DNA of 64,000 bases from Vibrio sonorensis (GTDB lineage: Bacteria; Pseudomonadota; Gammaproteobacteria; Enterobacterales; Vibrionaceae): contig NZ_LJJE01000070.1 of the NCBI RefSeq assembly GCF_001854765.1, forward strand, positions 1-64,000, in the 5' to 3' direction. A model generated the notes under the pieces. It was not told the DNA's origin and did no database searches. It worked only from the letters and a program-made list of their open reading frames with translations. A program made the position numbers and the translations under genes. This document shows, one piece after another, positions 48,541 through 57,273 of this stretch. How positions within the stretch are numbered: position 1 is the first letter of the stretch; each line of letters begins with the position of its first letter.

Positions 48541-50832
48541 ATGTGCACCAAACACGATGGATGTCGTTCAAGTAAAACTCAGTTTACTCAGCTAAAGCCA
48601 AACACGTGCTCAGTAGCACCAGTGGGTGTCAGTGTAGAGAACATGGATAGTGGTAACGACATATGCTGCCAAACAGTATGTTCTAATGGCGACACGGGGG
48701 ATGAGGAAAGCGAGCCCGTAAGGGAGGCTTCTTCCCGTTACAGCTGGAAAGTGATAGGGATGGATTGCCCGTCATGTGCCAGCAAAGTAGAAAAGACGGT
48801 ACTAAAAGCAGATGGTGTTGTAGATGCTAAAGTAATGTTCGCTACTGAAAAACTCATAGTACAAGGTGATGCCACCTTAGATCCGTCCGTTGTCGAACTT
48901 CTCATTAAGCAAACGGGCTTTGATTTTTCTTCTCAATCCAATTCAAACCCTTCTCCGCAAGAAGCCAGTTGGAAAGCAATAATCAAAAAAAACAGCAATA
49001 TCATCGCGATTGCCTCTGCAATGGCAATGGCTGGTTTACTTGCCCCCAATGCTCCCGCGATTAGCGAGTGGCTATTTATCATTACCTGTTTAGCTGGCTT
49101 ATGGCCTATTGCAAGGAAAGCAATCACGCTAGCAAAAAACGGGACGCCTTTTGCGATTGAAACTTTGATGAGTGTGGCCGCTTTGGGCGCTCTCTATCTC
49201 GGTGAATCTGTTGAGGCCGCTATGGTGTTACTTCTCTTCTTGATTGGTGAGCAACTAGAAGCTTTTGCCGCTTCGCGAGCAAGAAGTGGCGTTCAGGCAT
49301 TGATGGCTTTAGTACCTGAAAATGCGACCACGATTGTCGATGGTGTAAGAGTGGAAGTAGCCGCTCAATCACTCGTTCCCGGAGATATTATAGAAGTGTC
49401 CGCGGGCTCACGATTGCCAGCCGATGCCCAGTTAATGGCAGATTTAGCGAGCTTTGATGAAAGCGCGTTAACCGGTGAATCGTTACCAGTTGAGCACCAA
49501 AAAGGTGACAGCGTGATGGCTGGAGCCGTAGTAGTAGATAAAGTTGTAAGACTAATAGTGACCTCTAAACAGGGGGAAAATGCTATTGATCGCATCCTGC
49601 ACCTAATAGAAGAAGCAGAAACCCGAAAAGCGCCGTTAGAAAGATTCCTGGATAAATTCAGCCGGTGGTACACCCCTCTAATGATGGCGATAGCCGCTTT
49701 AGTCGTCGTAATTCCACCACTTGCTTTTGCTCAGCCGTGGGAAACATGGGTTTATCGTGGATTGGCGCTTCTCTTGATTGCATGTCCATGCGCTCTGGTT
49801 ATTTCAACCCCAGCTGCCATCACTTCAGGATTGGCGGCAGCGTCGAGGCGCGGCGCACTAATTAAAGGTGGAGCGGCGCTAGAGCAACTGGGTAGAGTGG
49901 AGTCTATTGCGTTTGATAAAACTGGCACCCTAACTGAGGGTAAACCACAAGTGACAGACGTACTTACCCTTGGAGAAATGGACAAAAACACTCTCTTATC
50001 AATGACTGCTGCTATAGAGGTGGGATCTAACCACCCACTCGCTACATCTTTGGTTGAATATGTTAACGGCCAGAGAATAGAGATCCCAGAAGCAGAAAAC
50101 AAGAAGGCGCTGGTGGGCAGTGGGGTAGTGGGTGATATCGGCGGTGAGCACTACCAACTTCTGTCTCCGAGTAAAATAGAGTTTGAATTAGCGAAAGAAG
50201 CTAACTTGGAAATCGAAAAGTTAGAGTCACAAGGCAAAACGGTCATTGTTGCGATTCGAAGTGAGCAAGAGCTACTCGGTATTATTGCCTTTCAAGATAC
50301 ACTGAGAGACGATGCTAAACAGGCAGTTGAACAGCTATCCAAGCTTGGTATTCGTTCGATAATGTTGACTGGTGACAATCCGCGAAGTGCAGCAAGTATT
50401 AGTGCTCAAATCGGAGTGGATTATCAAGCTAGTTTGCTTCCTGAAGATAAGGTTCGTTACGTTGAGCAAGCCTCTCGCTCAACTAATGTGGCGATGGTCG
50501 GCGATGGAATAAATGACGCACCCGCAATGAAAGCGGCGAGTATTGGTATTGCCATGGGCGGAGGAACAGACGTCGCCTTAGAAACCGCTGATGCTGCTAT
50601 CACTCACAACCGCTTAGCTGAGTTACCAGCGATGATTGAACTATCGCAAGCTACTTTGAACAATATACGACAAAATGTGACGCTTGCTCTTGGGTTGAAA
50701 GGTGTGTTCTTAGTGACGAGTTTATTTGGGATCACCGGCTTGTGGGTAGCAGTATTAGCAGACAGTGGCGCCACGGCTTTGGTGACGCTTAATGCTTTAC
50801 GCCTGTTGCGGTTTAAACCCAAACAGCAATAA
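48541..50832 (+). CDS. zntA: Zn/Cd/Pb-exporting P1B-type ATPase ZntA
   Basis: 763 aa. The first 65 residues are Cys-rich (MCTKHDGC, NTCS, DICCQTVC), then an HMA domain with GMDCPSCASKVE. Core motifs: TGES (ALTGESLP), the intramembrane CPC in LLIACPCALV, phosphorylated Asp in DKTGTLTEG, the HP motif SNHPLA and GDGINDAPAM. The last helix has LADSGATALVTLNALRLL, whose Asp is the zinc-type signature. It exports divalent soft metals across the inner membrane. Confidence 0.95.
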   Translation: MCTKHDGCRSSKTQFTQLKPNTCSVAPVGVSVENMDSGNDICCQTVCSNGDTGDEESEPVREASSRYSWKVIGMDCPSCASKVEKTVLKADGVVDAKVMFATEKLIVQGDATLDPSVVELLIKQTGFDFSSQSNSNPSPQEASWKAIIKKNSNIIAIASAMAMAGLLAPNAPAISEWLFIITCLAGLWPIARKAITLAKNGTPFAIETLMSVAALGALYLGESVEAAMVLLLFLIGEQLEAFAASRARSGVQALMALVPENATTIVDGVRVEVAAQSLVPGDIIEVSAGSRLPADAQLMADLASFDESALTGESLPVEHQKGDSVMAGAVVVDKVVRLIVTSKQGENAIDRILHLIEEAETRKAPLERFLDKFSRWYTPLMMAIAALVVVIPPLAFAQPWETWVYRGLALLLIACPCALVISTPAAITSGLAAASRRGALIKGGAALEQLGRVESIAFDKTGTLTEGKPQVTDVLTLGEMDKNTLLSMTAAIEVGSNHPLATSLVEYVNGQRIEIPEAENKKALVGSGVVGDIGGEHYQLLSPSKIEFELAKEANLEIEKLESQGKTVIVAIRSEQELLGIIAFQDTLRDDAKQAVEQLSKLGIRSIMLTGDNPRSAASISAQIGVDYQASLLPEDKVRYVEQASRSTNVAMVGDGINDAPAMKAASIGIAMGGGTDVALETADAAITHNRLAELPAMIELSQATLNNIRQNVTLALGLKGVFLVTSLFGITGLWVAVLADSGATALVTLNALRLLRFKPKQQ

Positions 50833-50891
50833 TAAATAGTTGAGCCAGAGCAATAGAATATATGCAACGCTGTACTAAATGACACACTTGC

Positions 50892-50907
50892 AGTGATTGG
50901 TGTCACA
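50892..50907 (+). promoter_or_regulatory. distal CRP site of udp
   Basis: AGTGA-N6-TCACA, one mismatch from the CRP consensus half-sites. It lies 52 bp upstream of the second CRP site, spacing that on CytR-controlled promoters such as deoP2 and udp leaves room for CytR between. Confidence 0.7.
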
Positions 50908-50943
50908 TTGTGTTGTAATTGTTGTTCTTATTGCTCGTGTAGA

Positions 50944-50959
50944 TGTGATCAATTTCACT
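50944..50959 (+). promoter_or_regulatory. proximal CRP site of udp
   Basis: TGTGA-N6-TCACT, centred 41.5 bp before the predicted start near 50993, a class II position. A TACATT -10 element is at 50981. An 8-bp inverted repeat (TTGGGTAC/GTACCCAA, 50976-51000) overlaps that -10 and the start. Confidence 0.75.
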
Positions 50960-51065
50960 CTTTATTTTGGGGAGCTTGGGTACATTAGTTGTGTACCCAA
51001 TTTATTCTAATACCGTTAACTGAATTTAATTGAACTCTTGGTTAACGGAAAATAAGGAGTTTCCT

Positions 51066-51824
51066 ATGTCTCAAGCTGTTTTCCACTTAGGTGTTACAGA
51101 AGCGGATCTTGCAGGTGCTACATTAGCCATTATTCCTGGCGATCCAGCTCGCGTTCAAAAAATTGCGGAAGAAATGGAAAACCCCGTTTTCTTAGCAAGT
51201 CACCGTGAATACACCCTATATCGCGCAGAGCTTAGCGGTAAACCCGTTGTAGTGTGCTCTACAGGTATTGGTGGTCCTTCTACTTCAATTGCGGTCGAAG
51301 AGTTGGCACAGCTTGGTGTTCGCACTTTCCTACGCGTTGGTACTACTGGTGCAATCCAACCCAATGTAAACGTGGGTGATATGATTGTAAGCACGGGTTC
51401 TGTTCGCCTAGACGGAGCAAGTCTGCACTTCGCGCCTATGGAGTTCCCTGCGGTCGCGGATTACGACGTCGCTACCGCGATGAAACAAGCAGTAGAAGAG
51501 AGTGGTGCGGCTGTCCACATGGGTGTTACGGCTTCTTCTGATACCTTCTATCCAGGTCAAGAGCGTTACGATACTTTTAGCGGTCGCGTGGTTAAGCGTT
51601 TTCAAGGCTCTATGAAAGAGTGGCAAGATATGGGCGTACTCAACTTCGAGATGGAGTCTGCTACGCTGTTGACCATGTGCGCAAGTTCAGGGCTTAAGGC
51701 TGGCTGCGTAGCTGGTGTTATTATCAACCGAACTCAGAAAGAAATTCCAGACCACAGTACGCTTAAAGAAACAGAGGCGCGCTCTATCAAGGTTGTGGTG
51801 GAAGCAGCACGCAAGATGCTTTAA
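51066..51824 (+). CDS. udp: uridine phosphorylase
   Basis: 252 aa, one less than E. coli Udp. It splits uridine to uracil and ribose-1-phosphate. NP-1 fold motifs are [12 protein letters not shown] (phosphate), [32 protein letters not shown] and [13 protein letters not shown], the purine/pyrimidine phosphorylase core. The start is MSQAVFHLG with TAAGGAG upstream. An upstream in-frame ATG at 51030 has no ribosome-binding site. Confidence 0.96.
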   Translation: MSQAVFHLGVTEADLAGATLAIIPGDPARVQKIAEEMENPVFLASHREYTLYRAELSGKPVVVCSTGIGGPSTSIAVEELAQLGVRTFLRVGTTGAIQPNVNVGDMIVSTGSVRLDGASLHFAPMEFPAVADYDVATAMKQAVEESGAAVHMGVTASSDTFYPGQERYDTFSGRVVKRFQGSMKEWQDMGVLNFEMESATLLTMCASSGLKAGCVAGVIINRTQKEIPDHSTLKETEARSIKVVVEAARKML

Positions 51825-51844
51825 AAAGCCGATTATTGATAGTG

Positions 51845-51871
51845 AGGCCGCTGGTAATAGCGGCCTTTTTT
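51845..51871 (+). terminator. terminator after udp
   Basis: AGGCCGCT pairs with AGCGGCCT around GGTAAT, followed by TTTTT. It touches the end of the convergent unknown gene. Confidence 0.9.
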
Positions 51872-52676
51872 ATGACATGGCTAAATTGGGCAATGGCTGA
51901 TACAGAGTCTCAGTTAGGTTGTTGAGCATTTGGTCGTAAACTTGGCAGATTGTAAGAGAGATATCCGTAGTCAATTGATAAAGTTCGTCTCTACTAATCG
52001 TCAATGAATCTTGGCTAGTGATTTTCGATAACGTCGCCAAGTTTGCAGAACAGTTTGGAGATGCGACTGTCAATGGACAAATAACGGCGAGCTGGTTGAT
52101 TTTCCTTCGCATCCTATCGCTGTAAAACTTGCTTCTTAGTAAACCGTCGTGATGTTCAAAGTCTTGAAAAGATATTCTTAGCTGCGTAACTGCTTCCATT
52201 GCTTCCAATACTATTTGCCAGTTCAAATGGTACTCATCACTGAGTTCTTCACGCCCGGCTTCGATAAGCCAAGCCAAAACTACTTCGTCCATTAGGAAGA
52301 GACAATGGCGAATTGCTTTGCCGTGAATGACTTGGTTTCGAGCGACAGTTTGCTCCGTCCAGTTTTTGCTCAATGAATGTAGCTTTAATCCTAGAATTCG
52401 ATACATAGGGCGGTTTTCAAATTGCGCAGTACTCATTAACACTTGGCATTGAAGACGAATGTTATCTTGCAACAAGGTGACTTTACTTTCGTCAAACTTC
52501 TCAGTAGAGATAGCTTTGTGGGTGACGTTACGGTGTTCGCGGCACAGTTGTAACAGGGCGCGTAGGGAAACGAGCAATTGGAACTTGCGTTTTAAGTTGG
52601 TTTGTCGTTGTTTAGAAAAGTGAAAAAGTGCGATAAGTACGAGTACTGACACAATTAATGATATGAGTACAAACAT
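51870..52676 (-). CDS. membrane-anchored all-helical protein of unknown function
   Basis: 268 aa. One N-terminal membrane helix (MFVLISLIVSVLVLIALFHF) is followed by a basic stretch and an all-helical cytoplasmic-looking body. The segment LCREHRNVTHKAISTE near residue 47 and the four-helix pattern with FEHHDGLLRSKFYSDRMRRKIN recall nitrate/nitrite-sensing (NIT) domains, but I cannot confirm that. No signalling output domain follows. The start is ATG 52676 with AAAAGGACTTGG upstream. It lies between udp and metG. Confidence 0.7.
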   Translation of the reverse strand: MFVLISLIVSVLVLIALFHFSKQRQTNLKRKFQLLVSLRALLQLCREHRNVTHKAISTEKFDESKVTLLQDNIRLQCQVLMSTAQFENRPMYRILGLKLHSLSKNWTEQTVARNQVIHGKAIRHCLFLMDEVVLAWLIEAGREELSDEYHLNWQIVLEAMEAVTQLRISFQDFEHHDGLLRSKFYSDRMRRKINQLAVICPLTVASPNCSANLATLSKITSQDSLTISRDELYQLTTDISLTICQVYDQMLNNLTETLYQPLPNLAMS

Positions 52677-52809
52677 AACCAAGTCCTTTTGTTTACTGTT
52701 CTCTTGAGTGGAACAGCAGGGAGCGTGCCAGTTAATTACTCCTTTATAATCAGTTAGATAAGATTATAGCTAGCAACCACGTGACCAGTTTTGGTGCACT
52801 GATGCACAA

Positions 52810-52845
52810 AAAAATCCCCAGAGGCTGGTGCTTCTGGGGATTTTT
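52810..52845 (-). terminator. terminator after metG
   Basis: AAAAATCCCCAGA pairs with TCTGGGGATTTTT around 10 nt, with T runs on both strands. It lies 21 bp past the metG stop. Confidence 0.9.
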
Positions 52846-52865
52846 AATTTCATCTAGTAGGTCTT

Positions 52866-54914
52866 TTACAAGACGCGCATACCTGGTTGAGCACCTTCGT
52901 GAGGCTCTAAGATCCAAAGGTCACTGCCACCTGGGCCAGCTGCTAGGATCATGCCTTCAGACATGCCAAACTTCATCTTACGAGGCTTTAAGTTAGCGAC
53001 CACAACAGTGTGTTTACCAACTAGGTCTTCTGGTTTGTACGCCGCTTTGATACCAGAGAACACTTGACGCATTTCACCGCCGATATCGAGTTGGAACTTA
53101 AGCAATTTGTCAGCTTTTGGCACGGCTTCGCAAGAAACGATCTTCGCAATGCGAAGGTCGACTTTGACAAAATCATCAAATTCGATTTCTTCCGCAATCG
53201 GATCTTTGCTCAGCTCGGTTTCTTGTTTAGGTTCTGCACTGGCTTTAGCTGCCATTTCAGCTGCGGCATCTTCTTTAGACGCTTCAACCATAGCTTCAAT
53301 TTTCTTAGCATCGATGCGGTTGAACAAGGCTTTAAACTTAGTGAGTTCATGGCTTGTCAGAGGAGTAGCAATGCCATCCCACGAAAGTTCTTGATTGAGG
53401 AAAGCTTCTGTACGTTCTGCAAGCGCTGGCATAACAGGCTTAAGGTAAGTCATTAGCACGCGGAAGAAGTTGATACCAACCGAACAAATCTCTTGTAGTT
53501 CTTTATCTTTTCCTTCTTCTTTTGCTACAACCCAAGGCGCTTTTTCATCAACGTATTGGTTTGCTTTATCAGCCAGTGCGGTGATTTCGCGAATCGCGCG
53601 GCCAAACTCACGCGCTTCATAAAGTTCTGCGATACGGTCAGCAGCAGCGACAAACTCGTTGTAAAGCTCTGGCTCTGCAAAGTTGTCTGCAAGTTTGCCT
53701 TCAAAGCGCTTGGTAATAAATCCAGCGTTGCGAGAAGCGAGGTTGACGATTTTGTTTACTACGTCAGCATTAACGCGCTGAGTGAAGTCCTCAAGGTTAA
53801 GATCAAGGTCATCAATGCGGCTGTTTAGTTTTGCTGCGTAGTAGTAGCGTAGGCACTCTGGGTCTAGATGGTCTAAATAAGTACTTGCTTTGATAAACGT
53901 ACCCTTAGATTTAGACATTTTCGCGCCGTTGACGGTGACATAACCGTGAACATATACGTTGTTTGGTTTGCGGAAGCCCGAGCCTTCGAGCATTGCTGGC
54001 CAGAACAAACTGTGGAAGTAAACAATATCTTTACCGATAAAGTGGTAGAGTTCAGTTTTACTATCTTTGCTCCAGTACTCGTCGAAATCGAGATCGTCAC
54101 GACGGGCACACAAGTTCTTGAAAGAACCCATATAACCAATCGGCGCGTCTAGCCAAACATAGAAGAACTTGTCTTTTTCACCGGGAATTTCAAAGCCAAA
54201 GTACGGGGCATCGCGAGAGATGTCCCATTGTTGAAGACCTGATTCAAACCACTCTTGCATCTTGTTTGCGGTTTCAGTTTGCAGTGATCCTGAACGAGTC
54301 CACTCTTGAAGCATGCTTTCAAATTGCGGTAAGTCGAAGAAGAAGTGCTCCGAATCTTTCATTACTGGAGTTGCACCAGAGACAGCAGATTTTGGTTCAA
54401 TCAGATCCGTTGGGCTGTATGTTTCACCACATGCATCACAATTGTCACCATACTGGTCTTCAGACTTACACTTAGGACAAGTGCCCTTGACGAAACGGTC
54501 TGGTAGGAACATCTCTTTTTCAGGGTCAAACAGCTGAGAAATGGTACGGCTTGAAATAAAACCGTTTTTCTTAAGCTCAAGATAGATATGAGACGCAAGC
54601 TCTCGGTTTTCTTCTGAGTGGGTGCTGTGGTAATTATCGAAGCTGATGTCGAAGCCAGCAAAGTCTTTTTGGTGCTCTTCACTGACGGCAGCGATCATTT
54701 CTTCCGGCGTGATACCCATCTGTTGTGCTTTTAACATGATCGGAGTGCCGTGAGCATCGTCCGCACAGATGAAGTTTACAACATTGCCACGCAGGCGCTG
54801 GTAACGAACCCAAATATCCGCTTGGATATGCTCAAGCATGTGACCCAAATGGATCGAGCCGTTAGCATACGGAAGGGCACAAGTTACCAATAGTTTTCTT
54901 GGATCGTTTGCCAT
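52866..54914 (-). CDS. metG: methionyl-tRNA synthetase
   Basis: 682 aa, class Ia synthetase. HIGH motif is HLGH in [18 protein letters not shown] is in [13 protein letters not shown] zinc-binding insert [19 protein letters not shown] is at about 147-165. The C-terminal tRNA-binding (EMAP/Trbp111-like) dimer domain (about 580-682) starts [17 protein letters not shown]. Divergent from mrp. Confidence 0.98.
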   Translation of the reverse strand: MANDPRKLLVTCALPYANGSIHLGHMLEHIQADIWVRYQRLRGNVVNFICADDAHGTPIMLKAQQMGITPEEMIAAVSEEHQKDFAGFDISFDNYHSTHSEENRELASHIYLELKKNGFISSRTISQLFDPEKEMFLPDRFVKGTCPKCKSEDQYGDNCDACGETYSPTDLIEPKSAVSGATPVMKDSEHFFFDLPQFESMLQEWTRSGSLQTETANKMQEWFESGLQQWDISRDAPYFGFEIPGEKDKFFYVWLDAPIGYMGSFKNLCARRDDLDFDEYWSKDSKTELYHFIGKDIVYFHSLFWPAMLEGSGFRKPNNVYVHGYVTVNGAKMSKSKGTFIKASTYLDHLDPECLRYYYAAKLNSRIDDLDLNLEDFTQRVNADVVNKIVNLASRNAGFITKRFEGKLADNFAEPELYNEFVAAADRIAELYEAREFGRAIREITALADKANQYVDEKAPWVVAKEEGKDKELQEICSVGINFFRVLMTYLKPVMPALAERTEAFLNQELSWDGIATPLTSHELTKFKALFNRIDAKKIEAMVEASKEDAAAEMAAKASAEPKQETELSKDPIAEEIEFDDFVKVDLRIAKIVSCEAVPKADKLLKFQLDIGGEMRQVFSGIKAAYKPEDLVGKHTVVVANLKPRKMKFGMSEGMILAAGPGGSDLWILEPHEGAQPGMRVL

Positions 54915-55190
54915 ACTCTAAAATCGCTTCTTATGAATATATGAAATGACTGCCAATATTACCTGATGCGGCGGTTTACGCCAAGGAATCTAAGGCTTCT
55001 TTGTCTTTGGTGGTTAAAAAACAACCGCTATCGATGCCTTTGTTAGCGGCATGTGAAAACGCACTAAGAATTTTTTCTAACCAAATTCCTTTTTGCAGTT
55101 ATAGCAACCCACAAGGCAAAGAAAACACCTATTTTCTAAAGGGTTCAGTCCGTGGAATAGTGGTGTTAGCATAGAGTCAAAGGAGGGCCT
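54915..55190. other. metG/mrp divergent region with an open frame
   Basis: 276 bp. A plus-strand frame without stops runs from about 54948 to TAG at 55172, with possible TTG start at 55001 (57 codons) ending PQGKENTYFLKG and SVRGIVVLA. The opposite strand also reads openly for 40 codons. No strong start site; probably chance or a small-gene candidate. Confidence 0.3.
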
Positions 55191-56263
55191 ATGACCCAAT
55201 TCAGCTCTAAATCCGATTTATGTCGTTGGTTAAACGAATTTAAACACCCTAACCTGATTGAAGGTTGGCTGATCAGCCGAGCATAGTGACCGTTGGCTCA
55301 ACGGGGATTCAAATCTCTCTACCTTTTGCAGCTAAAGAGTTGTCAGAATCATTGTGTGATTGGGTCGTCTCGCAGCAAATATCTGAGAAGGTAGCGCCGT
55401 TTAGCTTTGAAGTGGTCACTAATGTTAAAAGTCTAGCGACCCAAGTTAGTGCTGAAGTTTCCGGTGTGAAAAACATTATCGCCGTGACGTCGGCAAAAGG
55501 TGGCGTTGGCAAGTCCACCACGGCGGTTAACTTGGCCTTGGCGATTGCACAATCGGGATGCAAAGTAGGAATTCTGGACGCTGATATTTATGGCCCTTCG
55601 CTGCCTTTAATGATGGGAACGGTAAATCAGAAACCGAATGTACGAGATGGCAAATGGATGCAACCGATTCAAGCTCATGGTCTCTATACCCATTCGATTG
55701 GTTATTTAGTGTCTGCTGACGATGCGGCAATCTGGCGCGGTCCTATGGCATCGAAAGCGTTAGCTCAACTGCTCAACGAGACCGAGTGGCCAGAACTCGA
55801 TTACCTGATTATCGATATGCCTCCGGGTACTGGAGATATTCAGCTAACTCTAGCGCAGCAAATTCCTGTGACAGGCGCCCTCATCGTGACAACACCGCAG
55901 GACTTGGCATTAGCAGATGCTCGAAAAGGAGCGGCTATGTTCAATAAAGTGGACGTGCCCGTTGTCGGAGTCGTTGAGAATATGAGCTACCATATATGTA
56001 GTCACTGTGGTGCAAAAGAGGCGATATTTGGTGAAGGTGGTGCAGCGAAAATGTCTGCCGAATACGGGCTTGCATTGTTGGGGCAAATACCGCTGCACAT
56101 TAAATTGCGTGAAGATATCGACCAAGGCAAGCCAACGGTGATCAACCGACCTACGTCCGATCACAGTGAGCACTATTTTGATTTAGCGCAGCAAGTGTGC
56201 AGTCGGATGTATTGGCAGGGTAAGGTAAAGCCTGATGCTATTTCATTTACTATGGTGGAGTAG
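55191..56263 (+). pseudogene. mrp: Mrp/ApbC iron-sulfur cluster carrier ATPase, one frameshift
   Basis: Mrp/ApbC-type P-loop protein that binds and transfers [4Fe-4S] clusters. The N-terminal MIP18-like segment begins MTQFSSKSDLCRWLNEF at 55191 with AAAGGAGGGCCT upstream. The ATPase region has deviant Walker A SAKGGVGKSTTAVN, and the cluster CxxC is ICSHCGAKE. One base is missing near 55265 between ...NLIEG and LADQPSIVTVG. Restoring it gives 357 aa. The larger open frame from 55265 lacks the true N-terminus. Confidence 0.9.
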
Positions 56264-56505
56264 TGAGTGTAGCGAATGCATGGTTAAGTCCAGCTACGCA
56301 ACTGAATGAGTTTGGTTGCAACGAGTTCTCTGCGATGAAATCGATTGCTTTTTATCGGCTTATTACAAAAGATAAAAATCGTAGGTTTTCGTGAATTACT
56401 CACTGGTATCTATACGTCGTTCTCCCTATAATCAGGCGGTTTATTTGGGGCTCGCATCATTGAGCTCAAACCCATCACCATTATTTAACATCGGGTGCAA
56501 GAGTA

Positions 56506-57147
56506 ATGTCTGATAATAATCAATGCGTCATCGTCGGAATCGCGGGCGCATCTGCTTCTGGAAAAAGTTTGATTGCTAGTACAATCTACAATGAACTCAG
56601 AGAAAAAGTTGGCGACCACCAAATCGGCGTCATTACGGAAGACTGTTACTACAAGGATCAGGGTCATCTAAGCATGGATGATCGCGTAAAGACCAACTAC
56701 GATCACCCGAACGCTCTTGACCATGATTTGCTATGCAAACATTTAGAGCAGCTCACTCAAGGTGAAGCAGTTCAAGTACCTGAGTACAGTTACTCGGAGC
56801 ACACTCGCACTGATAACACGACTGAAGTAACGCCGAAGAAGGTCATTATTTTAGAAGGTATTTTACTGCTAACGGATCCAAGGCTTCGCGACTTAATGCA
56901 CGCGACTATCTTTATGGACACGCCATTAGATATTTGCTTGCTGCGTCGAGTGAAACGCGACGTTGAAGAGCGCGGAAGAACAATGGAATCGGTATTAAAG
57001 CAATACCAAGAAACCGTTCGACCTATGTTTATGCAGTTTATCGAACCTTCGAAGCAGTATGCCGATATCATCGTACCGCGCGGAGGTAAAAACCGAATTG
57101 CGATTGATGTGTTGAAGGCTCATATTGCTAAACTACTAAAATCGTAA
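56506..57147 (+). CDS. udk: uridine kinase
   Basis: 213 aa. It phosphorylates uridine and cytidine with GTP or ATP in pyrimidine salvage. P-loop [15 protein letters not shown] is at residues 9-23. The family segment [16 protein letters not shown] and [22 protein letters not shown] are intact. The mrp-udk neighbour order is common in vibrios, and udp (5 kb away) acts on the same nucleoside. Confidence 0.96.
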   Translation: MSDNNQCVIVGIAGASASGKSLIASTIYNELREKVGDHQIGVITEDCYYKDQGHLSMDDRVKTNYDHPNALDHDLLCKHLEQLTQGEAVQVPEYSYSEHTRTDNTTEVTPKKVIILEGILLLTDPRLRDLMHATIFMDTPLDICLLRRVKRDVEERGRTMESVLKQYQETVRPMFMQFIEPSKQYADIIVPRGGKNRIAIDVLKAHIAKLLKS

Positions 57148-57273
57148 ATATTAATTCGATTAGACCTTTATTTTTTATGAGATAAGTGGCACTTTTAGTG
57201 CCACTTTCTTTTTATAGTCTATGTGCTTGTAAATACTGTTACGGACACTGTCACTTACGCAAGGATTTTGCTG

